Positions 18,068 to 26,695 of a stretch of DNA of 64,000 nt are shown here, piece after piece. The first letter of the stretch is position 1. The number at the start of each line of letters is the position of its first letter. The translations under genes and the position numbers were made by a program. Origin of the DNA: Ruminococcaceae bacterium UBA6845 (lineage in GTDB: Bacteria; Bacillota; Clostridia; Oscillospirales; Acutalibacteraceae); contig DKDP01000048.1 in the NCBI GenBank assembly GCA_002449395.1, positions 1 to 64,000 of the forward strand, written 5' to 3'. Below the pieces are notes generated by a model. That model did no database searches. It was not told where the DNA came from and saw nothing but the letters and a program-made list of their open reading frames with translations.

Positions 18068-20185
18068 TTACTGATCTTCCTTTTTCTTGCTTTTTCTTTC
18101 CGCCTTGCGCTCATAGCCGCAGTTCTCATCAAGGCAAACAATCAATCCGCCCCTACGCTTGAACAGCGACTTGCCGCACTTCGGGCAGGTTTCGTCCGTC
18201 GGCTTATCCCACGTCATAAAGTCGCAGTTCGGCCAATTTGAACAGCCGTAGAACGGGAATCCCCTCTTCGACTTCTTCTCGATAACCTCGCCGCCGCACT
18301 TCGGGCATTTTGCGCTTGTCTTAGTAACAAGCGGCTTTGCGTTCTTGCACTCGGGATATCCCGGGCAGGCAAGGAACTTGCCGTATCTGCCGACCTTGAC
18401 GACCATCATTCTGCCGCACTTTTCGCACGGGATATCGGTTACGTCCTCGTCAAGCTGAATCTTGACATCCTTCATATCTGCCTTAACCTTTTGAAGATTT
18501 TTATCGAACTCGTCGTAGAACTCGTGGAGCATTGCGATATAGTCTTCCTTGCCCTCGCCGACCTCGTCGAGCTTTGTCTCCATTCCGGCAGTAAACTTTG
18601 TATTGACAATCTTCGAAAATTTTTCCTTGAGCAGCTTTGTTATAGCCTCGCCCAGCTCCGTCGGATAGAGCTGCTTCTGCTGACGTTTTACATATTCACG
18701 CTTAACTATCGTTGTGATGATTGTCGCGTATGTGCTCGGTCTGCCGATTCCGTTCTCTTCAAGAGCCTTGATGAGCGACGCCTCGGTGTAACGTGCAGGC
18801 GGCTGAGTGAAATGCTGATTGCCCTTGAGATCCTTGAGCTTGAGCTTGTCGCCCGTATTAATCTCGGGCAGCTTGCCCTCAGCCTCGGAATCCTCGTCGT
18901 CCGTGCTCTCCTCATAGAGAACCGTAAATCCGTCGAATTTTATACTGTATCCTGCGGCTGTGAAACGGCAGTATCCGTCCACGCCCTCCGTCACTGCGTC
19001 AATCTCCGCCTTAACGGTATTCTGTACGCAGGTTGCCATAAGGCTGGCTACAAAGCGCTTCCAAATGAGTGTGTAGAGCTTATACTGATCGGAGGTAAGG
19101 CTTCCCCTCACCTTATCGGGAGTAAGCGCAGGGTTGGTCGGGCGAATAGCCTCGTGACCGTCCTGGGCATTGCTTCTCGACTTGAAATATCTCGGCTTGT
19201 CTGGGAGGTATTTGTCGCCGTAGGTCTCACGGATAAAGCTGTTTGTTGCGGCTCTTGCCTCCTCCGAGATTCTCAGTGAGTCCGTTCTCATATACGTTAT
19301 AAGACCCGTTGTGCCGATACCTGCGATATCAACGCCCTCGTAAAGCTCCTGAGCGGTACGCATTGTACGCTGAGCCTGGAAGCCCATACGGCGTGACGCC
19401 TCCTGCTGGAGTGTTGAGGTAATAAACGGCGGTGCAGGATTCTTCTTTCTTGTGCCTTTCTTGACCGATGTAACGCTGTACTTCGCATTTTCAAGCCTTG
19501 CGAGGTAGGCGTCGGCCTGCTCCTTATTCGTAATCTTGACCTTGCCCGTCTCGTCACCGTAGAAGGATGCCGAAAAGCTCTTCCTGCTCGGGGCGGTAAA
19601 TTTTGCGTCAAGAGTCCAATACTCCTCCGGGTTGAATGCTCTGATCTCGTTCTCACGGTCGACTATGAGCCTTACCGCAACGGACTGCACACGGCCCGCG
19701 GAAAGGCCACGGCGGATCTTCTGAGAAATGAACGGGCTGAGCTTGTAACCGACAAGGCGGTCAAGGATTCGTCTTGCCTGCTGAGCATTGACAAGATTCA
19801 TATCAATCGAACGGGGATTTTTCATTCCGTTCTCTATACCCGTTTTTGTAATTTCATTGAAAGTGATTCTATTCGGCTCGTTCATATCAAGTCCGAGCAG
19901 TGTGGCAAGGTGCCACGAGATCGCCTCTCCCTCACGGTCGGGGTCGGTTGCGAGATAAACGCCGTCGGACTCGGCAACCATATTTTTAAGCTCCTTGACG
20001 AGCTTCTCCTTGCCCTTTATAACGGCGTATTTCGGGGCAAAATCCTTCTTGACATCGACGCTCAACTTTGCCGCCGGGAGGTCACGGACGTGACCCATCG
20101 AGGCGGTTACATTGTAGCCGTCGCCAAGATATTTTTTAACTGTCTTAACCTTTGTGGGTGACTCCACTATTACCAGTTTGGACAT
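18068..20185 (-). CDS. topA: DNA topoisomerase I
   Basis: 705 residues. Toprim motif at the N-terminus (KLVIVESPTKVKTV... TDPDREGEAISWHL), active-site tyrosine in GLITYMRTDS, and three C-terminal tetracysteine zinc ribbons (CEKCGRMM...CPGYPEC, CPKCGG...CSNWPNC, CPKCGK...CLDENC). It relaxes negative supercoils. It ends in a Lys-rich tail (KAERKSKKKEDQ). Adjacent dprA is 7 bases upstream. Confidence 0.98.
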   Translation of the reverse strand: MSKLVIVESPTKVKTVKKYLGDGYNVTASMGHVRDLPAAKLSVDVKKDFAPKYAVIKGKEKLVKELKNMVAESDGVYLATDPDREGEAISWHLATLLGLDMNEPNRITFNEITKTGIENGMKNPRSIDMNLVNAQQARRILDRLVGYKLSPFISQKIRRGLSAGRVQSVAVRLIVDRENEIRAFNPEEYWTLDAKFTAPSRKSFSASFYGDETGKVKITNKEQADAYLARLENAKYSVTSVKKGTRKKNPAPPFITSTLQQEASRRMGFQAQRTMRTAQELYEGVDIAGIGTTGLITYMRTDSLRISEEARAATNSFIRETYGDKYLPDKPRYFKSRSNAQDGHEAIRPTNPALTPDKVRGSLTSDQYKLYTLIWKRFVASLMATCVQNTVKAEIDAVTEGVDGYCRFTAAGYSIKFDGFTVLYEESTDDEDSEAEGKLPEINTGDKLKLKDLKGNQHFTQPPARYTEASLIKALEENGIGRPSTYATIITTIVKREYVKRQQKQLYPTELGEAITKLLKEKFSKIVNTKFTAGMETKLDEVGEGKEDYIAMLHEFYDEFDKNLQKVKADMKDVKIQLDEDVTDIPCEKCGRMMVVKVGRYGKFLACPGYPECKNAKPLVTKTSAKCPKCGGEVIEKKSKRGFPFYGCSNWPNCDFMTWDKPTDETCPKCGKSLFKRRGGLIVCLDENCGYERKAERKSKKKEDQ

Positions 20186-20192
20186 AAATGCA

Positions 20193-21368
20193 TCATCCTA
20201 TTTGAGTTATTATTTTATAATTTTTACCTGCAAGCGGTTCTATCACTCCGAGCAATTCAAGCTCCGTCATTGCGGACATAAATTCCACGGCACTGAGACC
20301 CGTTGAAAGTATCAGCTCATCCGCCTGCATTATTTCCTTGTTGAAAGCGTCGCAGACAAGTCTCGCCTTGTCGCTTATTTTCTGAGAAACGATCGGCTTT
20401 TCAAAGGGCTGTGCCTTTTTGGGAGCAGACTTTGACCTCTGCGCCTCCGTTTTCAGAGTTGTTTCGATCTTGTCGATATCGAGCAAATCGGGAAATCTCT
20501 CTGCATATTCCTCAAGCACGTCCATTGCATTGAACACAGGCTTTGCGCCCTCACGCAGGAGCTTGTTCGTACCCATATTCATACTTGACGTTATGTCTCC
20601 CGGGACTGCAAAAATATCCCTGCCCTGCTCAATGGCGTGATTGACGGTTCTCAGCGATCCGCTTCTTTCGTTCGCTTCGATAACGACCGTTCCGTAAGAA
20701 AGACCTGAAATTATTCGGTTCCTGAACGGGAAATTCCTGCCGAGAGCCGGGGTGTGCGGCGGATATTCCGTAATCAATGCGCCGTGACCCGCAATTTCAC
20801 GCCTGAGCGGTTCGTTCTCGGGCAGATAGTTCGCACCGAATCCGCAGCCGAGCACCGCAACGGTATTTGTACCTGCGTCGAATGCACCGTTGTGGGCGGC
20901 GCTGTCAATACCTCTCGCCGCACCGCTGACTATCAGTGCACCCGATCTGCTCAGCGACGCCGAAAGTGCCCTTGCGATTCTCAGTCCGATATCGCTCGCC
21001 TCTCTTGCTCCGACGATCGCAATTGAAATCTTGTTTTTCAAACAGTCTAAATTCCCGCGCACATAAAGCACCAGCGGTAAATTAGGCAGTTTGAAAAGCA
21101 TAGACGGGTAATCCCTGTCGTCGGGAGTGACGATTTTGATCTTATATTTTTCGCACTCGGCGATAATACGTTCCGCATTATCAAGCCCCGTGCTTTTCAG
21201 TTTGTTTATTTGTCCACGGGTAAATATTCCCGAAATTCTCCACTCATATTCACCTGCAAAGTACAAAGCCTCGGCTTTGCCGAAATATGAAATTATCTCG
21301 TCGGATTTGACGCTTGAAGAAATTCCGAGAGCGTCCTGCGCCCATACCCAATAGAGCTTGTCATTCAT
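20193..21368 (-). CDS. dprA: DNA-protecting protein DprA
   Basis: 391 residues. The Rossmann-like ssDNA-binding core is clear: IAIVGAREASDIGLRIA, SGAARGIDSAAHNGA, AVLGCGFGANYLPENEPL, FPFRNRIISGLS, ANERSGSLRTVNHAIEQGR, AVPGDI. A C-terminal winged helix follows an Arg/Ser/Lys linker. DprA loads RecA on incoming single-stranded DNA in transformation. The start overlaps the stop of the upstream methyltransferase by four bases. No other competence gene is in the window. Confidence 0.95.
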   Translation of the reverse strand: MNDKLYWVWAQDALGISSSVKSDEIISYFGKAEALYFAGEYEWRISGIFTRGQINKLKSTGLDNAERIIAECEKYKIKIVTPDDRDYPSMLFKLPNLPLVLYVRGNLDCLKNKISIAIVGAREASDIGLRIARALSASLSRSGALIVSGAARGIDSAAHNGAFDAGTNTVAVLGCGFGANYLPENEPLRREIAGHGALITEYPPHTPALGRNFPFRNRIISGLSYGTVVIEANERSGSLRTVNHAIEQGRDIFAVPGDITSSMNMGTNKLLREGAKPVFNAMDVLEEYAERFPDLLDIDKIETTLKTEAQRSKSAPKKAQPFEKPIVSQKISDKARLVCDAFNKEIMQADELILSTGLSAVEFMSAMTELELLGVIEPLAGKNYKIITQIG

Positions 21369-22150
21369 TCTCTCACCATTTCCCAGATAAGTATCGCCGC
21401 CGCAGTTGCGGCATTGAGCGATTCCGCTCTGCCGCCCATCGGGATCGTTACCCGCATACGGCAGGCTTTCATCGTCTTTTCGGTTACACCGTTTCCCTCG
21501 TTGCCGACAACGCAGACGATTCCTCCGTCGGTGCCGATGTCGGTAATTTTCACGCTGTTCCTGTCGGGCGTCGAAGCAAGGGTCATCATTCCCTTTCCGT
21601 CCGCCTCGGCGATAACCCCGGCGGCGCTCTCCGCAGATATAATATTAAGTCTCAATGCGGAGCCCATCGACGCTCTGAGCGCTTTCGGGGTATAAATATC
21701 GCATCCTCCGCAGACGATAAGCCCGTCAATTCCGAGCGCCTCTGCGGTTCTGCTTATTGCTCCGAGATTCGAGGGATCCTGGACATTTTCGAGCATCAGG
21801 TATTTTCCGTCGGCTTTAAGCCTTGCACAGTCCGAACGTTTCGGAGTTCTGCAAACGGAAAAAATTCCCTGCGGATTCTGCGTATCCGAGAGCTTTGCCG
21901 CCACCTCATCGGAAATTTCATATACCTCCTCCGAAGCGTTTACAACGCTTTTGCAGCGGTCGCCGTACTTTTCACGAGCCGTCTTGCTGAGAAAAGTGCG
22001 AAAAATTTTAATCCCGTTTTCGGCGGCGTCCGAGCAGAGCCTTGCTCCCTCAAGGAAGAACATTCCGCTCTCGCGGCGGGTCTTTGAGCTGTCACGCACA
22101 GCGACTGCGGATCTTATTTTTTCATTGTTTTTTGACGTCAGAAAATCCAT
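21365..22150 (-). CDS. SpoU/TrmH-family RNA 2'-O-methyltransferase
   Basis: 261 residues. N-terminal substrate-binding domain (SKNNEKIRSAVAVRDSSKTRRESGMFFLEGARL) and SPOUT knot with LMLENVQDPSNLGAISRTAEALG, VCVVGNEGNGV and IPMGGRAESLNAATAAAIL. It methylates a ribose in rRNA or tRNA; the target is not readable. ATG at 22150 is preceded by AAAGGGG; an in-frame codon at 22192 adds 14 residues without a ribosome site. It heads the dprA-topA-trmFO-rnc-smc run. Confidence 0.9.
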   Translation of the reverse strand: MDFLTSKNNEKIRSAVAVRDSSKTRRESGMFFLEGARLCSDAAENGIKIFRTFLSKTAREKYGDRCKSVVNASEEVYEISDEVAAKLSDTQNPQGIFSVCRTPKRSDCARLKADGKYLMLENVQDPSNLGAISRTAEALGIDGLIVCGGCDIYTPKALRASMGSALRLNIISAESAAGVIAEADGKGMMTLASTPDRNSVKITDIGTDGGIVCVVGNEGNGVTEKTMKACRMRVTIPMGGRAESLNAATAAAILIWEMVRE

Positions 22151-22210
22151 ACTCTCGACCCCTTTCGTTCGGTATAACCGATCAAAATGCACGGCAAACA
22201 GGTGCCGTTA

Positions 22211-22249
22211 AAAAGACAAATTCACGCCCCCTCAATAAAAAGGGGCGTG
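22211..22249 (-). terminator. Terminator of infC-rpmI-rplT
   Basis: CACGCCCC (22223-22230) and GGGGCGTG (22242-22249) form an 8-bp perfect stem, followed on the minus strand by AATTTGTCTTTTT. Confidence 0.75.
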
Positions 22250-22257
22250 ATAATTAT

Positions 22258-22614
22258 TTATTTAAGAGCTGCCTTAGCCTTCTCTGTGAGAGCTGTGAAA
22301 GCAGCGGGATCGGCGATTGCGATCTCTGAAAGCATCTTTCTGTTAAGTGTGATGCCTGCCTTGTTGAGGCCGTTCATAAATGTTGAATAGTTCATTCCGT
22401 TGAGCTTGCAAGCTGCGGAAATTCTTGTGATCCAAAGGCGGCGGAAATCTCTCTTCTTCTGCTTACGTCCTACATAAGCATACTGACCTGATTTCATAAC
22501 TGCCTGCTTAGCTGTCTTGAAAAGACTGGACTTTGAGCCATAGTAGCCCTTAGCCATCTTCATTACTTTATTTCTTCTCTTACGAGACATGGTAGCGCCT
22601 TTAATACGAGCCAT
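22258..22614 (-). CDS. rplT: 50S ribosomal protein L20
   Basis: 118 residues, standard. Basic N-terminus [19 protein letters not shown] and the globular part ending in [14 protein letters not shown]20 is an early assembly protein of the large subunit and in low-GC Gram-positives represses its own operon through the infC leader. Confidence 0.98.
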   Translation of the reverse strand: MARIKGATMSRKRRNKVMKMAKGYYGSKSSLFKTAKQAVMKSGQYAYVGRKQKKRDFRRLWITRISAACKLNGMNYSTFMNGLNKAGITLNRKMLSEIAIADPAAFTALTEKAKAALK

Positions 22615-22652
22615 GGTAAGTTACCTCCAATTTTAAATTTAAACGATCTGAA

Positions 22653-22850
22653 TTATTTGTACGGGATCAAACGCTTGATCTGCTTAACATTTGTTGTATC
22701 GGCAACAACTGTCTGGCGGAGACCTCTCTTACGCTTGGTTGTCTTTTTGTTGAGGATGTGAGACTTGTTAGCGTGTCCACGGATCGGCTTACCGTTCTTA
22801 GACATCTTAAAGCGCTTCTTTGCACCGCTGTGAGTTTTAATTTTAGGCAT
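22653..22850 (-). CDS. rpmI: 50S ribosomal protein L35
   Basis: 65 residues. MPKIKTHSGAKKRFKMSKNG and HILNKKTTKRKRGLR are diagnostic. It lies between infC and rplT with short gaps, the conserved order. Confidence 0.98.
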   Translation of the reverse strand: MPKIKTHSGAKKRFKMSKNGKPIRGHANKSHILNKKTTKRKRGLRQTVVADTTNVKQIKRLIPYK

Positions 22851-22870
22851 GGTTTTTTCCTCCTTATGAA

Positions 22871-23389
22871 TTACTTGGATGATTTGGCTGCGATAAACAT
22901 CAGCATCGAACGTCCCTCAAGCTTAGCCGGCTTTTCAACCGTACCGTATTCACTGACGGCTTCGGCAAATTTGCTCATGGTGACAAGTCCGTTCTCGGGA
23001 TGAGCCATTTCACGGCCTCTGAAACGGATTGAAACCTTAACTCGGTTACCGCTTTTAAGGAACTTGATGGCTTGGTTAGCCTTTGTCTCAAAATCGTGCG
23101 TATCAATGTTGAGCGACAGACGAACCTCTTTGATCTCAATAACTCTCTGGTTCTTTTTAGCTTCTTTTTCACGCTTTGCCTGTTCAAAGCGATACTTACC
23201 GTAATCCATGATCTTACAGACAGGCGGCTTGGCCTGCGGAGCGATCTTTACAAGGTCTGTGTTCTTTTCATCTGCGAGACGCATAGCCTCTGCGATCGGC
23301 ATAACGCCGAGCTGAGTTCCGTCCGAGTCAATCACTCTGACTTCTTTGTCACGGATCTCCTCGTTGATTTGAGTTTCTTTCGTAGCGAT
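22871..23389 (-). CDS. infC: Translation initiation factor IF-3, apparent AUC start
   Basis: 172 residues, matching the family, when started at the ATC codon at 23389-23387, giving (M)ATKETQINEEIRDKEVRV. IF-3 binds the 30S subunit, blocks subunit joining and proofreads the start codon. The N-domain contains KPPVCKIMDYGKYRFEQAKREKEAKKNQ; the C-domain RVKVSIRFRGREM. A strong GGAGGTG (23403-23397) lies 7 bases before ATC. The alternative TTG at 23395 is one base from that site, and the more upstream in-frame codons lie inside the leader. infC in many bacteria uses AUU or a related rare codon so that IF-3 limits its own synthesis. Confidence 0.92.
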   Translation of the reverse strand: MATKETQINEEIRDKEVRVIDSDGTQLGVMPIAEAMRLADEKNTDLVKIAPQAKPPVCKIMDYGKYRFEQAKREKEAKKNQRVIEIKEVRLSLNIDTHDFETKANQAIKFLKSGNRVKVSIRFRGREMAHPENGLVTMSKFAEAVSEYGTVEKPAKLEGRSMLMFIAAKSSK

Positions 23390-23403
23390 GTTCAAGCACC
23401 TCC

Positions 23404-23542
23404 AAATGCTCAATAATAAAATCAAAGCACGGATGGGAACGAACCTATCCGTGCGCATAAATCTACCAAGAAAAAATCCTGCAAATTATTGACCGCACGG
23501 ACGAAACCGTTAAGGTGGGAACGAACCATTCCACTTTGTTGT
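23404..23542 (-). promoter_or_regulatory. infC-rpmI-rplT leader with attenuator (L20 leader-like)
   Basis: The untranslated leader holds a hairpin at 23534-23515 and a terminator hairpin with arms ATCCGTGC and GCACGGAT (23454-23427) followed by TTTGATTTTATT. An upstream TCCGTGC (23501-23495) is complementary to the first terminator arm and could form an antiterminator. The sequence GGTTCGTTCCCA occurs in both hairpins, suggesting duplicated protein contacts. In Bacillus L20 controls this operon by such a leader; the details here are inferred. Confidence 0.75.
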
Positions 23543-23548
23543 GTGAGT

Positions 23549-23577
23549 ATTTTATCACCCTATCCGCCGTTTGTCAA
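23549..23577 (-). promoter_or_regulatory. Sigma-A promoter of infC operon
   Basis: On the minus strand TTGACA (23577-23572), 17 bases, TAAAAT (23554-23549). A perfect -35 with optimal spacing. Confidence 0.85.
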
Positions 23578-23635
23578 TAGTTTTTTCACTTTTTATTCCC
23601 GAATATTATCATTTTGTAAATTTTGCAGTTCATAA

Positions 23636-23664
23636 TTGAATTTCGCATCGGTTTGTGTTATTAT
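23636..23664 (+). promoter_or_regulatory. Candidate promoter for the TPR membrane protein
   Basis: TTGAAT (23636-23641), 17 bases, TATTAT (23659-23664); the -10 lies in a run of TTA triplets. Confidence 0.5.
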
Positions 23665-23699
23665 TATTATTATTACATTACAAATAAGGAGGAATCCAC

Positions 23700-25301
23700 T
23701 TGGCGGAAGACAAAGAAAAATCCCTGACGGATGAGACCCTGCCGAAAGAGCCCGAAGAGAAGAAAGAGGGCTGGGACTGGGACGCAGCCGTTCCGCAGAC
23801 AGATACAAGCAACATCTCCTTTGATGATTTGCAGACGGCGGAGGTTAACCTCTCCGAATCCGTTGAAGAAGAAAAAGCCGAAGAGGAAAAGAAAGAAAAA
23901 GAGCCTGAAGCCGTTGAGGAAAAATCGGACGACGACGGACTTTGCATTGTATGCGGAAAGCCCCGAGGCAACAGCCCGAGCGATCTTTACTGCAATGCGT
24001 GCCGTGCAAAATTCCTGCGCACAAACTACGGCGTAGGACACATTATTCTTGCATTTGTTATGGTTATCGTTGCCGCTCTCGGCTATTTCGTATGCACATC
24101 GACCGTAACGGTTTCAAGCAAGCTTCACAAGGCGGAGCAGTGCGTTTCCGAAAGAAGATACAATGACGCCGTAAATCTTTGCAGTGAGATTCTCGATGCG
24201 ACGGATAAGCTCAACAGCGGAGTTAACTCCGTTATCAAGGGTGTAAATTCCAATGCGCAGAGCCTTGACTGGTTCACCGAGGGCAAGGAAGCAACTGAGC
24301 TTATTCTCCGAGCATACGCCAATTCGATCACGATTGACCAGAGCACAAGATCTCAGTTTACGGGTCTTGTTGACAGCTATGTTAGCAACGGTCTGTACGA
24401 CCTCAATCAGAATCCCGAGATCAAAAAGCTCTATGATCTTCTCAAGGATGTTGACGAAACGGATACCGCACTTGTTGACGGACTCAACAAATACATCACT
24501 CAAAAGGATGACGGCGGCTACGATGTCAAATATAATGAGGCAATGAAATACCTTGATTCGTACAAAACGACAAGCTCCATTCAGACGAGCCGTGTTGATT
24601 TTTACAGATTCCTCGTTGCATATTATGCCGAAAAGGACGGCAAAACGCTCCTCGGATTTATTGATCAGGCATACAAGGACGCAGGCGAATACAACTACCT
24701 GTACTCGCAGATGTATCTTTCGCTTGCATGGCAGTACAAGGACTATGACAAGGTTCTTGAAATTGCAAAGGAAGCAACTGCATTCAACCTCAATGACACA
24801 TCGGCTTACTACTACACCGTAAGGGTATATGTTGAAAAGGGCGATCTCGGCACTGCCGACAAGATGTGCGAAAAGATGCGTGAGTCCAATCCCGACGGGC
24901 TTGATTATTACAGCACAAAGGCTGAAATTCTCCGCCGACAGAACAAGCTCGACGATGCGATTGAAATATGCCGCAAGGGTATTGTTGCCGGATCGGATTC
25001 GGAGATTTACCGTCAGCAGGCGATCGCATACCTCCTCAAGAGCGACAAGGAAAATGCGCTTGAGGCGATCAAGCAGTCATATGAGCTTGCAACTCAGGAG
25101 TCTGAAAACGGAATATCCATTCAGACGGCAAACACCGTTGCGCTTATCTGCTTCATCTGCAACGACACAAAGACTTACGAAGAAATCGAAGCTATGTTCA
25201 AGCAGAGCAATATGGAGTTCAGCGACTCGGTTAAGAAATGTATCAAGGGCGACATCACCTTTGAAGATATCTTTATGAAAGGATCGGGTGAGATATCATG
25301 A
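23700..25301 (+). CDS. Membrane-anchored zinc-ribbon TPR protein
   Basis: 533 residues. An acidic Glu/Lys-rich cytoplasmic N-terminus (1-80) leads to a zinc ribbon (C82, C85, C98, C101), one transmembrane helix (about 112-132), and a large outside region of tetratricopeptide-like helices (about 140-500), for example DYDKVLEIAKEATAFNLND and NKLDDAIEICRKGI. Such proteins act as scaffolds; no partner is known. The start is TTG at 23700 with AGGAGG 7 bases upstream. The downstream membrane gene overlaps by four bases (ATGA), so the two probably work together. Confidence 0.8.
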   Translation: MAEDKEKSLTDETLPKEPEEKKEGWDWDAAVPQTDTSNISFDDLQTAEVNLSESVEEEKAEEEKKEKEPEAVEEKSDDDGLCIVCGKPRGNSPSDLYCNACRAKFLRTNYGVGHIILAFVMVIVAALGYFVCTSTVTVSSKLHKAEQCVSERRYNDAVNLCSEILDATDKLNSGVNSVIKGVNSNAQSLDWFTEGKEATELILRAYANSITIDQSTRSQFTGLVDSYVSNGLYDLNQNPEIKKLYDLLKDVDETDTALVDGLNKYITQKDDGGYDVKYNEAMKYLDSYKTTSSIQTSRVDFYRFLVAYYAEKDGKTLLGFIDQAYKDAGEYNYLYSQMYLSLAWQYKDYDKVLEIAKEATAFNLNDTSAYYYTVRVYVEKGDLGTADKMCEKMRESNPDGLDYYSTKAEILRRQNKLDDAIEICRKGIVAGSDSEIYRQQAIAYLLKSDKENALEAIKQSYELATQESENGISIQTANTVALICFICNDTKTYEEIEAMFKQSNMEFSDSVKKCIKGDITFEDIFMKGSGEIS

Positions 25302-25834
25302 CAGCTATCTATGTAATCACAAAGTATATTACCGTCATCGGCACGATCCTCAAGGGCTTCTGGGAACATCTTTTCTGCCGTATTCTCGGCGTTCCCGTTT
25401 CCGACGCACGCTATCTTCAGGCGACCGAGCTTTGCGGTCACGTTGAGCACGATTTTACAAAAACCAAGGCGGTAACGTTTTTCCTCAACTACCTCCCCGG
25501 TATGATGAACCGCCTGTTCGGTTACGGAATGGTGATCGGCGGCTACCTCGGACTTTTCTATCTCAAGGCAAGCACCGCCACAATCGCATTCTGGTTCTAC
25601 GTTGCGTTCTACTACCTCGGGGTTTCCCTCCTTTGCAATAACGCTCCCCTCTTTGAGGATGCTCTCAACAACTGGGATCTCCTTTACGGCAAGGGACGCA
25701 AGGCGAACATCTTCGCTAAAATATTCGCTTTCATTCCGTCGGTATACTTTATCGTATCCGCATGGCTTGAAAAGAACGGTCTCAGCCTTGTCATCTGGAT
25801 TGCGCTGACACTCGTTGGAATATTTGTAATTTAA
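25298..25834 (+). CDS. Polytopic membrane protein, unknown family
   Basis: 178 residues with about four hydrophobic segments (around 60-80, 85-115, 135-155, 160-178). A conserved-looking N-terminus (FWEHLFCRILGVPVSDARYLQATELCGHVEHDF) precedes them. I do not recognise the family. It overlaps the TPR protein stop by four bases and ends just before a terminator, which argues for a two-gene unit acting at the membrane. Confidence 0.7.
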   Translation: MTAIYVITKYITVIGTILKGFWEHLFCRILGVPVSDARYLQATELCGHVEHDFTKTKAVTFFLNYLPGMMNRLFGYGMVIGGYLGLFYLKASTATIAFWFYVAFYYLGVSLLCNNAPLFEDALNNWDLLYGKGRKANIFAKIFAFIPSVYFIVSAWLEKNGLSLVIWIALTLVGIFVI

Positions 25835-25849
25835 TTCTGCTTAAAAATT

Positions 25850-25881
25850 ATGACCTCACGGCTTAACGTGGGGTCATTTTT
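25850..25881 (+). terminator. Terminator after the TPR/membrane pair
   Basis: ATGACCTCACG (25850-25860) pairs with CGTGGGGTCAT (25866-25876), one T-G wobble, followed by TTTTT. Confidence 0.85.
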
Positions 25882-25898
25882 ACAGAACGGAGGCAGTT

Positions 25899-26126
25899 AT
25901 GACACTTTATTCTGATATATTAAAAGAGCTCAGGCATGACAAGGGATTGACGCAGGCTGATATTGCAAAACACTTCGGCATCAGCCAAACAATGTATTCG
26001 ATGTACGAAAGCGGTCGGAGAACAATGAAAATTGAAATGCTCTGTGAGCTTGCCGATATTCTTGAAACATCGACAGACTATATTCTCGGAAGAACCGCTC
26101 AGCAAAAGCCGTACCCGAAACGGTAA
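25899..26126 (+). CDS. Small XRE-family transcriptional regulator
   Basis: 75 residues, essentially one helix-turn-helix domain of Cro/C1 type (LKELRHDKGLTQADIAKHFGISQ... YSMYESGRRTMKIEMLCELADIL) with the common end TSTDYILGRT. CGGAGGC precedes the ATG. It has no attached sensor domain. The gene lies alone between a terminator and the repeat cluster; its targets are unknown. Confidence 0.88.
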   Translation: MTLYSDILKELRHDKGLTQADIAKHFGISQTMYSMYESGRRTMKIEMLCELADILETSTDYILGRTAQQKPYPKR

Positions 26127-26195
26127 TTTTCACGCTTAGGTTATCGTAATTGCATAAGCTCCGAAATAATTAAATTTTCATCGAACTTATCTTTA

Positions 26196-26250
26196 TCCCC
26201 TCCGTCACTCACGTGACACCTCCCCTTGATCTCAAATCAAGGGGAGGCAT
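26196..26250. repeat. Palindromic repeat element 1
   Basis: GTCA/TGAC mini-hairpin (26204-26217) followed by a perfect 12-bp stem CCTCCCCTTGAT (26219-26230) with ATCAAGGGGAGG (26236-26247). Preceded by CCCCTCCG, shared in mirror image with element 2. Confidence 0.8.
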
Positions 26251-26301
26251 GGTTGGGCTTTGCTGATTTAGAAATGAACAGCAGAAATTCACGTTCTTTT
26301 C

Positions 26302-26355
26302 AGCCTCCCCTTGGATGATTCAAGGGGAGGGGGACCGCTTGCGGTGGTGGGGATG
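26302..26355. repeat. Palindromic repeat element 2 (inverted copy of element 1 type)
   Basis: CCTCCCCTTG (26304-26313) with CAAGGGGAGG (26321-26330), then an ACCGC/GCGGT hairpin (26334-26345) and GGTGGGG. Read on the other strand it has the same plan as element 1. Confidence 0.8.
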
Positions 26356-26395
26356 AAGAAATAATGTGGATAAATAATTCATAAAAATTTTCAAA

Positions 26396-26452
26396 CCCCT
26401 CAGTCACGGACAAGCCGTGACAGCTCCCCTAAAGGGGCGCCGAGGGAGTTTC
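26396..26452. repeat. Palindromic repeat element 3
   Basis: GTCACGG (26403-26409) with CCGTGAC (26415-26421), then CCCCT (26426-26430) with AGGGG (26433-26437), flanked by CCCCTCAG and GAGGGAG. Confidence 0.7.
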
Positions 26453-26466
26453 AGCATATTTTTTAC

Positions 26467-26525
26467 AGCCTTCCCCTTGAGGGGAAGGTGGCGCGACCTT
26501 GTGTCGTGACGGATGAGGTGGCGGA
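26467..26525. repeat. Palindromic repeat element 4
   Basis: CCTTCCCC (26469-26476), TTGA loop, GGGGAAGG (26481-26488), then a CGAC/GTCG hairpin (26494-26506) and GACGGATGAGGTGG. This plan is shared with element 5 in inverse orientation. Confidence 0.75.
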
Positions 26526-26566
26526 GTTTTGTCTCTTAGTTTTAGCGGCATTAAACCGGATGCTTT

Positions 26567-26616
26567 CCACCTCATCACCGTCTTACGACGGAGCTTCCCC
26601 TCAAGGGGAAGCCTTG
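26567..26616. repeat. Palindromic repeat element 5 (inverted copy of element 4 type)
   Basis: CCACCTCATC, CCGTC/GACGG hairpin (26578-26591), GCTTCCCC (26593-26600) with GGGGAAGC (26605-26612). Confidence 0.75.
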
Positions 26617-26695
26617 GTCAGTTTCTGCTAACTTTGCGGTACGATGTGAACACCTTTAGCTTTTATAAAATTAATTCGGACAATAAAATCACGCA

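Noticed and set aside
18491..19279. 262-codon open frame on the plus strand inside topA
   Set aside because: Antisense shadow of a highly conserved gene, no ribosome site or recognisable domain.
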